DNA from: Bin87 sp034420475
GTDB taxonomy: Bacteria; Chloroflexota; Dehalococcoidia; Lucifugimonadales; UBA3495
Assembly (NCBI GenBank): GCA_034420475.1
Contig: DAOULH010000042.1
Coordinates: 123,229 to 187,228, forward strand
Reading direction: 5' to 3'
Length of the DNA: 64,000 nt
A program made the position numbers and the translations under genes. Positions 1 to 8,026 of this stretch are shown piece by piece (positions within the stretch are counted from its first letter, which is position 1; each line of letters begins with the position of its first letter). The notes under the pieces were generated by a model. That model saw only the letters and a list, made by a program, of their open reading frames with translations. It was not told where the DNA came from and searched no databases.

Positions 1-674
1 TCGGCCTGCATGTGGTCCAGGGCGCAGGTTTCCGAGGCCACCGCCCAGCCATTTTCCAGGCGGCCCAGACACAGGGGCCGGATACCCAGTGGATCGCGGA
101 CCGCTATGACTGCATCGGGTGTCAACAGCGTCAGGGAGAACGCCCCCTGCATCCGGGACATGGCATAGAAGATCCTCTCGGGCCAGGTTTTGCCCGAAGC
201 GTTGGCCAACAGGTGGGCGATAACCTCGCTGTCGGTGCTGGTCTCGAAGGCGGCGCCCCACTGGGACTGAACCTGCTCGCGCAACTGCCTGGAGTTGATG
301 ATGTTCCCGTTGTGGGCAACCGCCAGCGGGCCGTTCAATCCGTCGACGAGCAGGGGTTGGGCGTTGGCGCTGCGGCTGGCCCCGGTGGTCGAGTACCGGG
401 TATGGCCGATGGCCATCCCCCCCGTGATACCCTCGATGTCGCCGTCGCGAAAGGCTTCCGATACCAATCCCATGCCGGTGTGCACCTTGATCCGACCCTG
501 GTCCACTGCGGCGACCCCGGCCGACTCCTGGCCCCGGTGCTGCAATGCGAACAGGCCGATGGAGGTCAGGGTGGCGCTGTGCGAACCAGGCGCGTACACG
601 CCCACCACTCCGCACTCCTCGCGCGGGTGGTCAAGTGCGGCGCCTCCCGAGTAGGTTGCCGGTTGCGACGTCAT
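1..674 (-). CDS. purF: Amidophosphoribosyltransferase, N-terminal part (runs off the left edge)
   Basis: This is the first committed enzyme of de novo purine synthesis; it makes phosphoribosylamine from PRPP and glutamine in the cytosol. About 224 residues are present, covering the N-terminal glutamine amidotransferase (Ntn-hydrolase) domain. A 20-residue propeptide precedes the catalytic Cys21 in EECGVVGVY, as in PurF enzymes that self-process. FALQHRGQESAG, GHTRYSTTG and AVAHNGNI are also visible. The phosphoribosyltransferase half lies outside the window. The ATG at 674 has no Shine-Dalgarno sequence, and a promoter sits directly upstream, so the mRNA may be leaderless. The identity is very secure. 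Confidence 0.96.
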   Translation of the reverse strand, partial: MTSQPATYSGGAALDHPREECGVVGVYAPGSHSATLTSIGLFALQHRGQESAGVAAVDQGRIKVHTGMGLVSEAFRDGDIEGITGGMAIGHTRYSTTGASRSANAQPLLVDGLNGPLAVAHNGNIINSRQLREQVQSQWGAAFETSTDSEVIAHLLANASGKTWPERIFYAMSRMQGAFSLTLLTPDAVIAVRDPLGIRPLCLGRLENGWAVASETCALDHMQA

Positions 675-680
675 GGTTGC

Positions 681-709
681 ATTCTATGTGGCGGCCGGTG
701 TCGGGTCAA
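681..709 (-). promoter_or_regulatory. Sigma70-type promoter of purF, probably leaderless
   Basis: On the minus strand, TTGACC (704-709) and TAGAAT (681-686) are separated by exactly 17 nt. Only six bases lie between the -10 box and the purF ATG at 674. The expected transcription start therefore falls on or next to the A of the start codon, which fits the missing Shine-Dalgarno sequence. Confidence 0.65.
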
Positions 710-764
710 CGAAAACGCTGCCTACAATAACAACCAAAACCCCGACATTGGGCGCGCCGCAGGC

Positions 765-1508
765 TCAGTCCCGCTCGGGAATAATCTGAACCTTGCGGGC
801 GTCGCCGTACCCGACGCTCTCGGTGCGGATACCCTCGCGCTCGCCCAGGTAGAGATGGATTACCCGGCGGTCAGCGGGGGCCATGGGCTCCAAGGTTATG
901 CTGCGGCCGGTCTGCGCCACTCGATCCGCGACGCGGTCGGCCATCTCACGCAGGGAGTCCTCCCGGCGCTGACGGTACTGCTCAACGTCCAACGCAACGC
1001 GAACATCCTCATCGTACTGCTGGCGCACGATGCTCTGGACGATGAACTGGAGCGAGTGCAGCGTATTGCCGCGTCGTCCGATCAAGAGCCCGGAATCAGG
1101 ACCGTTGATGTCGATCACGGGGCCGCCGGCCAACTCGTCGTGCTCGGACCTCAGGGTCACGTCGACGTCCGCGCCCACCGCGGTGAGGATGCGCTGGACG
1201 GCCTGGACAGCGGTACCTGCGGGGGTGTCCGCATTAATAGTTTGGACCGGCGCGGGTTCGTCGGCCGGGTCGGGTTCATCCGCTACGCTCTGATCCGCAT
1301 CGGGTTCAACGCTCTCCGGCGCAGCGGGTGGCGCAGCGCCGATGCGGGTAACGCGAACCTCGGCGAGTTCGCCGCCGATGCCGAGGAAGCCCTGGCGGCC
1401 TCTATTTAGTATTTCGACCTCTACCTCGCTGCGGTCGGCGTCGAGAGCTGCGAGCGCCTGCTCTTCGGCCTCTTCTACGGTTCTCCCGGTTTGCACTATC
1501 TGATCCAT
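765..1508 (-). CDS. jag: Jag/KhpB family RNA-binding protein (KH and R3H domains)
   Basis: The 247-residue protein has the Jag_N domain at 1-50 (ending GRQGFLGIGGELAEVRV), an acidic proline-rich linker, a KH domain around 105-165 (LLIGRRGNTLHSLQ) and a C-terminal R3H domain with RRVIH. Family members bind RNA and affect cell envelope growth, and the gene usually sits next to yidC, as here. The ATG at 1508 is preceded by AGGAG, and starting later would remove the conserved Jag_N domain. The first 107 nt therefore overlap the end of yidC in another frame. This is the last gene of the rpmH cluster. Confidence 0.93.
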   Translation of the reverse strand: MDQIVQTGRTVEEAEEQALAALDADRSEVEVEILNRGRQGFLGIGGELAEVRVTRIGAAPPAAPESVEPDADQSVADEPDPADEPAPVQTINADTPAGTAVQAVQRILTAVGADVDVTLRSEHDELAGGPVIDINGPDSGLLIGRRGNTLHSLQFIVQSIVRQQYDEDVRVALDVEQYRQRREDSLREMADRVADRVAQTGRSITLEPMAPADRRVIHLYLGEREGIRTESVGYGDARKVQIIPERD

Positions 1509-2340
1509 CGGGTTTACTCTCCTGCTGGTCGGAGTCCGGGGTCACTTCCACGAGGGTCACGCCGTCTTCCGCATCCTGGCCGCGTCGTGGGAACAGCGGG
1601 AACAAGGGCCCCCAACCGGTGATGAAATACTGGATCGCGATGCCGATGAGGTTGGAAACCACCCAGTAGAGGGGCAGTCCGCTGGGCCAGCCCAGGGAGA
1701 ATGCTCCCAGGAAGATGGGCATCATCCACAACATCATCGTTTGGCTGGACTGCTGACGCGGGTCCGGGGACGGCATCTGCGTCATTTTCTGCTGCACCCA
1801 GGTGGTGACGGCCACCAGGACCGGCATGACGATGGGCGACGGGTCCGGCTGGCTCAGGTCGAGCCAGAGGAAAGTGTTGTTGACCGGCGCCGCCGAATGG
1901 ATCGGGACAAAGTTGATCCACGGGTACAGCTTGTCGGAAAGGTTGACCAGGTCTTCCGGGTTGTTGAACAGCGTGAGGATCAATACCCGGAACAGGCCGA
2001 TCAGGATGGGCATCTGGACGATCAGCGGGCCCAGGCAGCCAATGGGATTGACGCCGCTCTCGCGGTACAGCCGCATGGTCTCCTGGGAAATCCGCTGGCG
2101 GTCGCCCTCGTAGCGTTGCTGGATTTCGCGGACCCGAGGCTGCATGGCGGTCATCGCGCGCATCTGCCGCAGCTGCTTGATGGTCAGCGGGATGGTCACC
2201 ACCCGCACCAGCACGGTGAACGCGATGATGGCGACGCCCATCTGGGAAAAGCACAGCACGTACAACACCAGCAAGGTGTTGAGCATCGGCCGGATGATCA
2301 CCTCGTTCCAGATGAGGATGAATATGGAGAAAAATTCCAC
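1402..2340 (-). CDS. yidC: Membrane protein insertase YidC (Oxa1 family)
   Basis: The 312-residue integral membrane protein inserts and folds proteins in the cytoplasmic membrane, with or without Sec. Several hydrophobic segments are visible, with the conserved LVRVVTIPLT region (putative groove arginine), the charged hairpin RVREIQQRYEGDRQRI, and GVNPIGCLGPLIVQMPI. The large periplasmic domain of proteobacterial YidC is absent, so this is the short gram-positive/Oxa1-like form, although no lipobox is seen. The C-terminus is a strongly basic arginine-rich tail, as expected for ribosome-binding YidC tails. The start is GTG at 2340 with AGGA just upstream. The tail-coding part overlaps jag out of frame. 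Confidence 0.94.
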   Translation of the reverse strand: MEFFSIFILIWNEVIIRPMLNTLLVLYVLCFSQMGVAIIAFTVLVRVVTIPLTIKQLRQMRAMTAMQPRVREIQQRYEGDRQRISQETMRLYRESGVNPIGCLGPLIVQMPILIGLFRVLILTLFNNPEDLVNLSDKLYPWINFVPIHSAAPVNNTFLWLDLSQPDPSPIVMPVLVAVTTWVQQKMTQMPSPDPRQQSSQTMMLWMMPIFLGAFSLGWPSGLPLYWVVSNLIGIAIQYFITGWGPLFPLFPRRGQDAEDGVTLVEVTPDSDQQESKPDGSDSANRENRRRGRRAGARSSRRRPQRGRGRNTK

Positions 2341-2380
2341 TTATTCCTGCCTGTCGCCGCCGGTCAGCAGCTCCGGGTCC

Positions 2381-3625
2381 CTAATTTCGGGGACATTGCG
2401 TGTTGTTTTCCGTGTCGTAGCACCAATGGGGCATGAAGCCGGAAATCACTTGCAGACGCCGCACCTTGCCGTCGTCGGTTCCGACGTACACCACTTCCTG
2501 CTCGCTGGCGCCCCCCAGGCCGATGGTGCTCGACTGGACCAGCGGAGCTTTGATCTCCCCGTCGCGGATGCTGTAGGAGGCTAATTCCTGGGGCGTTTCC
2601 TGGGCCGAGGCAGAGGCGCGGAGCAACACCACCCGGCCTTCCCGGGAAGCGACCACGATACCGCGTTCGAGCAGCACGGGGTCGGCGACGATGGGCGCGC
2701 CCATGTCGTATTTCCAAAGCAGCACGCCGTTGTCGTCTACGGCATAAACGTTGCCGTCCATGGAGGCGGCGAAAATCCCCCGCCCGGAGGAAACCGGGGT
2801 TGCCCACCACCAGTTTTCCGCCTCCACCTGCCAGCGCGGTTGGCCGTCGTTCAGGCCCAGGGCATACAACTGACGGTCGAAGGAGCCAACGATCAGGAGG
2901 TTCTTGTGAACCAGGGGAGTGGCCACCACAGCGCCGCCGGTGTCGAAACGCCAGACCAGCGCCCCGGTTTCCAGGCTGACCGCGTAAACGCCGCCGTCCT
3001 GCGAACCGAAATAGGCCACCCCGTTGCGCAGTACGGGGGTCGACCAGACCTTCCCGTCAGTGCGGAAGGGAGACCAGTGGAGGTTCTCTCCGGTCAACGC
3101 GTTGTAGGCGTACAGGCCGCCGTCTTCGGACCCAACGGCGATGATGCCGCCGGCTTCGTCCAGCCCGGGGCCACCGACCACCGGCGGCATGTCCTCGGAC
3201 TCGAACTGAGGCTGCCGCCATGCCACCTGGACCGCGCCGGCGCCGCCGGAACCGTCGAAAGCGTACAGGAAGCCATCGATGCCCGACACGTAAACGTAGC
3301 GTCCCACCGCTGGCGAGCCGTAGGCGCCGCCGAAGCCTTGTTCGCTTCCCAGCGCGGAGACCCATCGGGTACTTACGCCATCGACTCCGAAATCGTCCAG
3401 GGCGTACACCTGTCCGGTCAACGTGGTGGCATAGACTATCCCGTTGCCCGCGGCGACGGAACCCCACCCCTTGGTGGAAGCCCCAAGGTCGCGGCCGCAT
3501 CCGGTGATCGCCAGGCACAAAAACGCCAGCGCGGCAAAGACCGGAAGCAGCCTCAGCAATTGAGATTTAGCGGGTCGGGCCCAGCGGGTCAGAGGGTTGC
3601 GGGAGGGCAGGAATTGGTGGGTCAT
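2381..3625 (-). CDS. PQQ-type beta-propeller lipoprotein, BamB-like fold
   Basis: The N-terminus has a basic region, a hydrophobic stretch and a lipobox ITGC with Cys43, so the protein is predicted to be an exported lipoprotein. The remainder is built from repeated propeller blades of the form GxVYALD, GxLYAYNALTGE, GGVYAVSLETGALVWRFD and RQLYALGLNDGQPRWQVE. BamB-like propellers act as scaffolds for outer-membrane assembly in diderms, or as quinoprotein folds elsewhere; no catalytic residues can be assigned here. Its place between yidD and yidC is unusual and suggests a role in membrane protein insertion or quality control, which is inference. The ATG at 3625 was chosen over an upstream TTG. 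Confidence 0.85.
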   Translation of the reverse strand: MTHQFLPSRNPLTRWARPAKSQLLRLLPVFAALAFLCLAITGCGRDLGASTKGWGSVAAGNGIVYATTLTGQVYALDDFGVDGVSTRWVSALGSEQGFGGAYGSPAVGRYVYVSGIDGFLYAFDGSGGAGAVQVAWRQPQFESEDMPPVVGGPGLDEAGGIIAVGSEDGGLYAYNALTGENLHWSPFRTDGKVWSTPVLRNGVAYFGSQDGGVYAVSLETGALVWRFDTGGAVVATPLVHKNLLIVGSFDRQLYALGLNDGQPRWQVEAENWWWATPVSSGRGIFAASMDGNVYAVDDNGVLLWKYDMGAPIVADPVLLERGIVVASREGRVVLLRASASAQETPQELASYSIRDGEIKAPLVQSSTIGLGGASEQEVVYVGTDDGKVRRLQVISGFMPHWCYDTENNTQCPRN

Positions 3626-3634
3626 TATCAACGG

Positions 3635-3844
3635 TCAAACTACGGGATCATACCCGCGGCCGCCCACGGGGTTACATCGCAAAATTCGGCGCACGCCGAG
3701 CCAGGTTCCCCGCACGACGCCGTAACGGACGATGGCATCGGCGGTGTACTGTGAGCAACTGGGTTGGTAGCGGCAAACCCCGGGCAGGTACGGAGATAAC
3801 GCCTGCTGGTACAAGCGGATGGCTCCCACGGCGACTGCTTTCAT
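3635..3844 (-). CDS. yidD: Membrane protein insertion efficiency factor YidD
   Basis: A small protein of 69 residues with the family core YQQALSPYLPGVCRYQPSCS and a C-terminal CNPVGGRGYDPV. YidD is a membrane-associated helper of YidC-dependent insertion. Its start overlaps the end of rnpA by 4 nt, the usual arrangement in the rpmH-rnpA-yidD-yidC cluster, so translational coupling is likely. Confidence 0.95.
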   Translation of the reverse strand: MKAVAVGAIRLYQQALSPYLPGVCRYQPSCSQYTADAIVRYGVVRGTWLGVRRILRCNPVGGRGYDPVV

Positions 3845-4218
3845 TTCGCGGCGTCCTGCGTGCCATCCTCACGCTCGGCCGAAGCCGGCGGAGCGTTCAG
3901 CCTGGTGCGACGGATGAGATTATGCACGGCGCGTTCCAACTGCTTGAAATCGGCGTCGCCGGCTCCTTTTCGGGCGATGAGGACGGTGTCCCAACCGGGA
4001 GCGGCAGCCGAGTTGCGGACAACCTCCCGCAAGCGGCGCTTGACGCGGTTGCGCACCACCGCTTTGCCCACGCGCTTTCCGGTCACGAAACAGAAACGAC
4101 TGCGATCCAAACCGTTGGGCAGCACCCGCATAACCAGCAGCCCATTCGCCACGCTTCGCCCGCGGCGGTGGATTTCGGAGATACGGCCGGCGGCGCCGAG
4201 CCTATGTTGCCGTTGCAT
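3841..4218 (-). CDS. rnpA: Ribonuclease P protein component
   Basis: The basic protein subunit of RNase P helps the catalytic RNA remove tRNA 5' leaders. The diagnostic motif GKAVVRNRVKRRLREVVR is present with the upstream RFCFVTGKRVG strand. Starting at the ATG at 4218 gives 125 residues, a normal length; an in-frame TTG at 4254 would add 12 residues that match no family feature. It follows rpmH by 47 nt and overlaps yidD. Confidence 0.94.
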   Translation of the reverse strand: MQRQHRLGAAGRISEIHRRGRSVANGLLVMRVLPNGLDRSRFCFVTGKRVGKAVVRNRVKRRLREVVRNSAAAPGWDTVLIARKGAGDADFKQLERAVHNLIRRTRLNAPPASAEREDGTQDAAK

Positions 4219-4265
4219 CGATTGAAGGAAACCGGCGGCGTTCAAAACGGCCAACAGACCGTTGG

Positions 4266-4403
4266 CTAAACGGACAGCCGGTGCCGGCCCTTGAAGCGCC
4301 GGCGGCGCAGGACGGCGCGGCCGTCAGAAGTGCGTGAGCGTGAGCGGAAGCCGTGAACGCGAGCGCGGCGTCGCTTTTTGGGTTGGTAAGTACGTTTGGG
4401 CAT
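4266..4403 (-). CDS. rpmH: 50S ribosomal protein L34
   Basis: A 45-residue, extremely basic protein starting MPKRTYQPKKRRRARVHGF and ending RRFKGRHRLSV, which is the full L34 family sequence. It is a component of the large ribosomal subunit. It is the first gene of the cluster that continues with rnpA, yidD, the propeller lipoprotein, yidC and jag. GGAG lies a short distance before the ATG at 4403. dnaA, often found beside rpmH, is not here. Confidence 0.97.
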   Translation of the reverse strand: MPKRTYQPKKRRRARVHGFRSRSRTSDGRAVLRRRRFKGRHRLSV

Positions 4404-4426
4404 AGGTAGATCTCCGACGGCGAATT

Positions 4427-4455
4427 ATGGTACTGCGTAACCCGGAATGCGTCAA
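4427..4455 (-). promoter_or_regulatory. Sigma70-type promoter of the rpmH cluster
   Basis: Minus-strand TTGACG (4450-4455) and TACCAT (4427-4432) are separated by 17 nt. A start near 4420 would give a leader of roughly 17 nt before the rpmH ATG, with its GGAG ribosome binding site. No DnaA-box cluster or AT-rich origin-like unwinding region was seen around it. Confidence 0.6.
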
Positions 4456-4499
4456 GAAATCGATGCGATTGCGCGGCGGTCCAAAGCGCCAGGCGCTGG

Positions 4500-5237
4500 C
4501 TACGATGACGCGATGGTCAGCAGGATATTGGCCAACTCCCGGGGCGTGGTAATCATAGGATCGTGTCCGGTGTCGATATGGTGGACGCCCCAACCGGAAG
4601 CCGCAGCGCGCTGGGCCACGGGCTCGAAGCCCGATTCGCTGCATAGGATAAACTCCCGGCGAAGGGCAGCGGCATCAGGATTGCCCGTTCGGACGGGCTG
4701 GGCGAAGGTGAGAGTTGGCTGGGGAGACAGCCGGGGCAGCATGAACGCCTGGTCCGATGGGTCGGTGATGGCCCAACGGTTGGCGATCTCCTCGGGTCCG
4801 GTTGGCGCGGGCATGAACGGCGCGCCGTCCGCGATGAACCCACGGATGCGGGCGACGAACTCGGGGCCGCGGACGGCCTCCAGTTGATCGACCATGGCCT
4901 CGCTGTCGGACGGAGCCACGCCGTTGACGTACACCAGCGTGGCAATGCGCTCGGGCATCAGTTCCGCCACGCCCGTGATCACCATGCCGGCGTAGGCGTG
5001 ACCCACAAGGATGACGTCGGTCAGGTCTTCGGCATGGAGCAGCGACGCCACGTCGCGGACGTGCAGGTCGAGATTGATGGCGGCGGGCGGCATGAGCGCC
5101 GCCAAGTGCTCCCGCTCCCCCAAACCCGTCAGGCTGGGGGCCAGGACGCGATGGCCGGCCCGTCGCAACAGCGGAGCGGTCTTCCACCAGGACCATCCGC
5201 CGTGCCAGGCCCCGTGTATCAGGACGAATGTCGCCAT
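4500..5237 (-). CDS. Alpha/beta hydrolase fold protein with altered nucleophile
   Basis: The 245-residue protein resembles the EstA/hydroxynitrile-lyase-like branch: the oxyanion-hole motif LIHGAWHGGWSW at the N-terminus, a nucleophile-elbow region VILVGHAYAGMV, and the C-terminal catalytic histidine in DTGHDPMIT. The elbow normally reads GHSxGG, but here position 81 is Ala (codon GCC, one base from TCC). A classical esterase triad is therefore missing, and the protein may be inactive, non-hydrolytic, or use other chemistry. It is followed 9 nt upstream by the alcohol dehydrogenase on the same strand, so the two may be co-transcribed. Confidence 0.85.
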   Translation of the reverse strand: MATFVLIHGAWHGGWSWWKTAPLLRRAGHRVLAPSLTGLGEREHLAALMPPAAINLDLHVRDVASLLHAEDLTDVILVGHAYAGMVITGVAELMPERIATLVYVNGVAPSDSEAMVDQLEAVRGPEFVARIRGFIADGAPFMPAPTGPEEIANRWAITDPSDQAFMLPRLSPQPTLTFAQPVRTGNPDAAALRREFILCSESGFEPVAQRAAASGWGVHHIDTGHDPMITTPRELANILLTIASS

Positions 5238-5246
5238 GGCGCGGGT

Positions 5247-6335
5247 TTACATGACCACCACGGAGCGAAGGACTTCTCCGCGCTCCATGCTGGCGAAAGC
5301 GGCCTCGACATCGCCGATACCGATGCTCTCACTCACGAAGGCGTCCAGATCGAGCCGGCCCTGAAGATACAGGTCGATGAGCATCGGGAAATCGCGCGTG
5401 GGCAGGCAGTCACCGTACCACGAGGACTTCAATGAACCGCCACGGCCGAACACCTCGATCAGGGGCAGTTCGATTCTCATGGTGGGATCGGGCACGCCCA
5501 CCAGGACGACGGTGCCGGCCAGATCACGGGCGAAGAAGGCCTGCTCGTAGGTGGCCGGGTTGCCTACGGCCTCGATGACGACGTTGGCGCCGTTGCCGTC
5601 GGTCAGGGCCCGGATCGCCTCGACCGGATCCGTGTCGGTTGAGTTGATGGTATGCGTTGCGCCCAATTGGCGGGCCCACTCCAGCTTGCGTTCGTCGATG
5701 TCGACGCCGATGATGGTGCGCGCGCCGGCCAGACGGGAGCCGGCGATGGCCGCGTTGCCCACGCCGCCGCAGCCAATCACGGCGACGGAGTCGCCGCGTC
5801 CGACGTCGCCGGTGTTCATGGCGGCGCCCAGGCCAGCCATCACTCCGCAGCCGATGAGGCCGGCGGCCAGTGGGCTGGCGGACGGATCGACCTTGACGGC
5901 CTGAAGGGCGTCGACCAGGGTCAACTCGCAAAAGGCGCCGATGCCCAGCGCGGGCGACAATGGAGAGCCATCGGTGAGGGTCATTTTCTGCTGGGCATTG
6001 CGGCTGGCGAAGCAGTACCACGGCCGACCACGCAAGCAGGATCGGCAGTTGCCGCAGGGCGCCCTCCAGGCGAGGATCACGAAGTCGCTGGGCGCAACGT
6101 TGGTCACGTCCGGGCCGACCTTCTCAACCACGCCGGCCGCCTCGTGGCCCAGCAGGAACGGGAACTCGTCATTGATGGCTCCCTCCCGATAGTGCAGGTC
6201 GGTGTGGCAGACGCCGCAGGCCTGGACACGCACCAGCGCCTCGCCCTCTCCCGGGTCCGGCACCAGGATCGGAACCAGTTCGACCGGCGCGCCTTTGGCT
6301 CGCGATACCACACCCTGAACTTCGTTGACCGGCAT
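5247..6335 (-). CDS. Zinc-dependent alcohol dehydrogenase, S-(hydroxymethyl)mycothiol dehydrogenase-like
   Basis: A medium-chain dehydrogenase of 362 residues. Catalytic zinc ligands are visible as Cys40 (QACGVCHTD) and His64 (GHEAAG), structural zinc ligands as Cys94, Cys97, Cys100 and Cys108, and the NAD-binding Rossmann motif as VIGCGGVGNAA. The overall pattern is closest to the class III/mycothiol-dependent formaldehyde dehydrogenase branch; the real substrate is uncertain. The ATG at 6335 is chosen because GGAGGG lies about 8 nt upstream; an in-frame start at 6359 has no such support. Confidence 0.85.
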   Translation of the reverse strand: MPVNEVQGVVSRAKGAPVELVPILVPDPGEGEALVRVQACGVCHTDLHYREGAINDEFPFLLGHEAAGVVEKVGPDVTNVAPSDFVILAWRAPCGNCRSCLRGRPWYCFASRNAQQKMTLTDGSPLSPALGIGAFCELTLVDALQAVKVDPSASPLAAGLIGCGVMAGLGAAMNTGDVGRGDSVAVIGCGGVGNAAIAGSRLAGARTIIGVDIDERKLEWARQLGATHTINSTDTDPVEAIRALTDGNGANVVIEAVGNPATYEQAFFARDLAGTVVLVGVPDPTMRIELPLIEVFGRGGSLKSSWYGDCLPTRDFPMLIDLYLQGRLDLDAFVSESIGIGDVEAAFASMERGEVLRSVVVM

Positions 6336-6501
6336 TAGCTTTCCCTCCGAGTGGGCCACGCCGAGCGACCCGCCTAGCGGCAGGTATAATGCCGCAACCG
6401 ACTGCGGACGTCAAAACCGGCCACGGGTTTCGCTGGCCACCGGGAATGTCCGCCGCCTATTCCGAAATGAACGGCAGCAGGGCAAAGGCCGGAGGAACAG
6501 C

Positions 6502-7473
6502 ATGGCGAAGCGGGTAATCATCGACACGGACCCGGGGGTTGACGACTGCGCCGCCATCCTGCTGGCGCTGGCGAGCCCGGAATTGCAGGTCGACGCGCTG
6601 ACCATCAGCTACGGCAACGGCTCGATGCCGCGGTGCGCCGACAATGCCCGCAGAATCCTGGCAGCGGCCGGCCGGACCGATATTCCGGTGTATGCGGGAG
6701 CCGAAGGGCCGCTGATCCGGCCTCCGACTGCCGGCTGGGCGTCGCATATCCACGGGGGCGACGCTTTGGGCGAGGTAGCCGGTGCATCCCCAGCCCTTGA
6801 GCCAGTGGAAAGCAGGCCGGACCGTCGGGCAGCGGTGGAGATAGCGGCCAGGGCGCTGGACGCGCCGGGGGAGATCACGGTGCTGGCGTTGGGCCGGATG
6901 ACCAACGTGGCGCTGGCCTTGCGGCTGGCGCCGGAAATCGCCGGCGCGCTGGCCGGCGTCGTGGTCATGGGCGGCGCGGTCAGGGTTCCCGGCAACGTTT
7001 CGCCGGTGGCGACGGCGAACATCCACGAGGACCCGGAAGCGGCGGCAATCCTGTACGACTCCCGCGTGCCCATCATTCAAGTGGGGTTGGACGTGTGCGA
7101 CCGGTGCGGTTTTTCCGACCAGCAGTTCCAGCGGCTGCGGACCAGTACCGCCCCAGCGGTGCAACTGCTGGTGTCGGCGTCGGCCTACACGCAGGCCGCG
7201 TACCGACGGCTGGGCCGGCTGGCCAACGGCGAAGCGGTGCGCTACAACGACGTGCCGGCCGTAGCCGCCGCGATTGACCCGACGTTGATGACCGTGCAGC
7301 GGCTGCCGGTAGCCGTGGACACGGGAAGCGACCTGACGCGGGGGCAAACGGTGGTCGACTGGTACGGGCTGACGGGCAGAGAAGCCAATGCCGACGTGTG
7401 CCTGGAAGTGGACGCTGATCGACTGACGGAAATGGTGGTGCAAAGGTTGATTGACCACCCCTGGCCTGCATAG
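6502..7473 (+). CDS. Inosine-uridine preferring nucleoside hydrolase family protein
   Basis: The 323-residue protein hydrolyses the N-glycosidic bond of ribonucleosides in this family. It starts with the calcium-binding signature DTDPGVDD (residues 8-15), followed by LALASPELQVDALT, the active-site region VVVMGGAVRVPGNVSPVATANI, and a C-terminal aspartate/histidine region. It uses the ATG at 6502, which is preceded by GGAGG at 6491. A TATAAT at 6385-6390 could be its -10 box, although no good -35 hexamer was found. The base specificity cannot be read from the sequence. Confidence 0.9.
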   Translation: MAKRVIIDTDPGVDDCAAILLALASPELQVDALTISYGNGSMPRCADNARRILAAAGRTDIPVYAGAEGPLIRPPTAGWASHIHGGDALGEVAGASPALEPVESRPDRRAAVEIAARALDAPGEITVLALGRMTNVALALRLAPEIAGALAGVVVMGGAVRVPGNVSPVATANIHEDPEAAAILYDSRVPIIQVGLDVCDRCGFSDQQFQRLRTSTAPAVQLLVSASAYTQAAYRRLGRLANGEAVRYNDVPAVAAAIDPTLMTVQRLPVAVDTGSDLTRGQTVVDWYGLTGREANADVCLEVDADRLTEMVVQRLIDHPWPA

Positions 7474-7503
7474 CGGAACCGCCGCCCGGAACAAGCAACG
7501 AAA

Positions 7504-7528
7504 AGGGGCGACCTGGACGGTCGCCCCT
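7504..7528. terminator. Bidirectional terminator hairpin
   Basis: AGGGGCGACC (7504-7513) pairs perfectly with GGTCGCCCCT (7519-7528) around a 5-nt loop. Four A residues to its left give a T tract on the minus strand. It lies between the convergent nucleoside hydrolase and peroxiredoxin genes. Its sequence resembles the AGGGGCGAAT palindromes found elsewhere in the window. Confidence 0.8.
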
Positions 7529-7552
7529 GAGTTTCAAGAGGTGGTCGGCGGA

Positions 7553-8026
7553 TCAGCCCAGCGCGGCGACGGCCGCCTTGACCTCGTCGTAGTCGGGCTC
7601 GTTGACCGGCGCATCGGCGACCCAGTGGTAGCGGACGATGCCCTCGGCGTCCACGATGGTCACCGCGCGCTTGGCGGCTACGTAGCCTTCCATGCCCGCG
7701 AGACCAGGCAGGGCAACGTCGTAAGCGTTTACCACCTCACGGTTGTAGTCGCTCAGGAAGGTATAGTTGACGTCATTGGCCGCTTTCCAGGCAGCCTGGG
7801 CGAAGGGCGGATCGACGGTGATGCCGATAACCTCGGCGTTCATGTTCTGGAACTCGCCGATGCTGTCGCGCAACGTGCACATTTCGGTGGTGCAGACGCC
7901 GGTGAAGGCGCCGGGGAAGAAAGCGAGCACCACGTTCTTGCCGCGGTAGTCGCTCAGGCTGTGGCGCGTGGCGGGGTTTTCGTGCAGGGTGAAATCGGGT
8001 GCGGGCTGACCGACGGTGATGGCCAT
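7553..8026 (-). CDS. Thioredoxin-dependent peroxiredoxin, Bcp/AhpE type
   Basis: The 157-residue thiol peroxidase reduces hydroperoxides. The signature FFPGAFTGVCTTEMC contains the peroxidatic Cys45 and a second Cys50, the same spacing as the atypical two-cysteine Bcp enzymes. The first residues MAITVGQPAPDFTL are the classical start of the fold. The ATG at 8026 has AGGAGG upstream. It is divergent from the gamma-glutamyltransferase-like gene. Confidence 0.93.
   Translation of the reverse strand: MAITVGQPAPDFTLHENPATRHSLSDYRGKNVVLAFFPGAFTGVCTTEMCTLRDSIGEFQNMNAEVIGITVDPPFAQAAWKAANDVNYTFLSDYNREVVNAYDVALPGLAGMEGYVAAKRAVTIVDAEGIVRYHWVADAPVNEPDYDEVKAAVAALG

Noticed and set aside
12..1409. A 465-codon open frame on the plus strand over purF, jag and yidC
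   Set aside because: It is antisense to three clear conserved genes, and its protein is low-complexity with no motif; long antisense frames are common at this GC content.
4404..4499. Possible replication origin next to rpmH
   Set aside because: No dnaA or dnaN gene, no cluster of DnaA boxes and no AT-rich unwinding stretch; only a promoter is seen.
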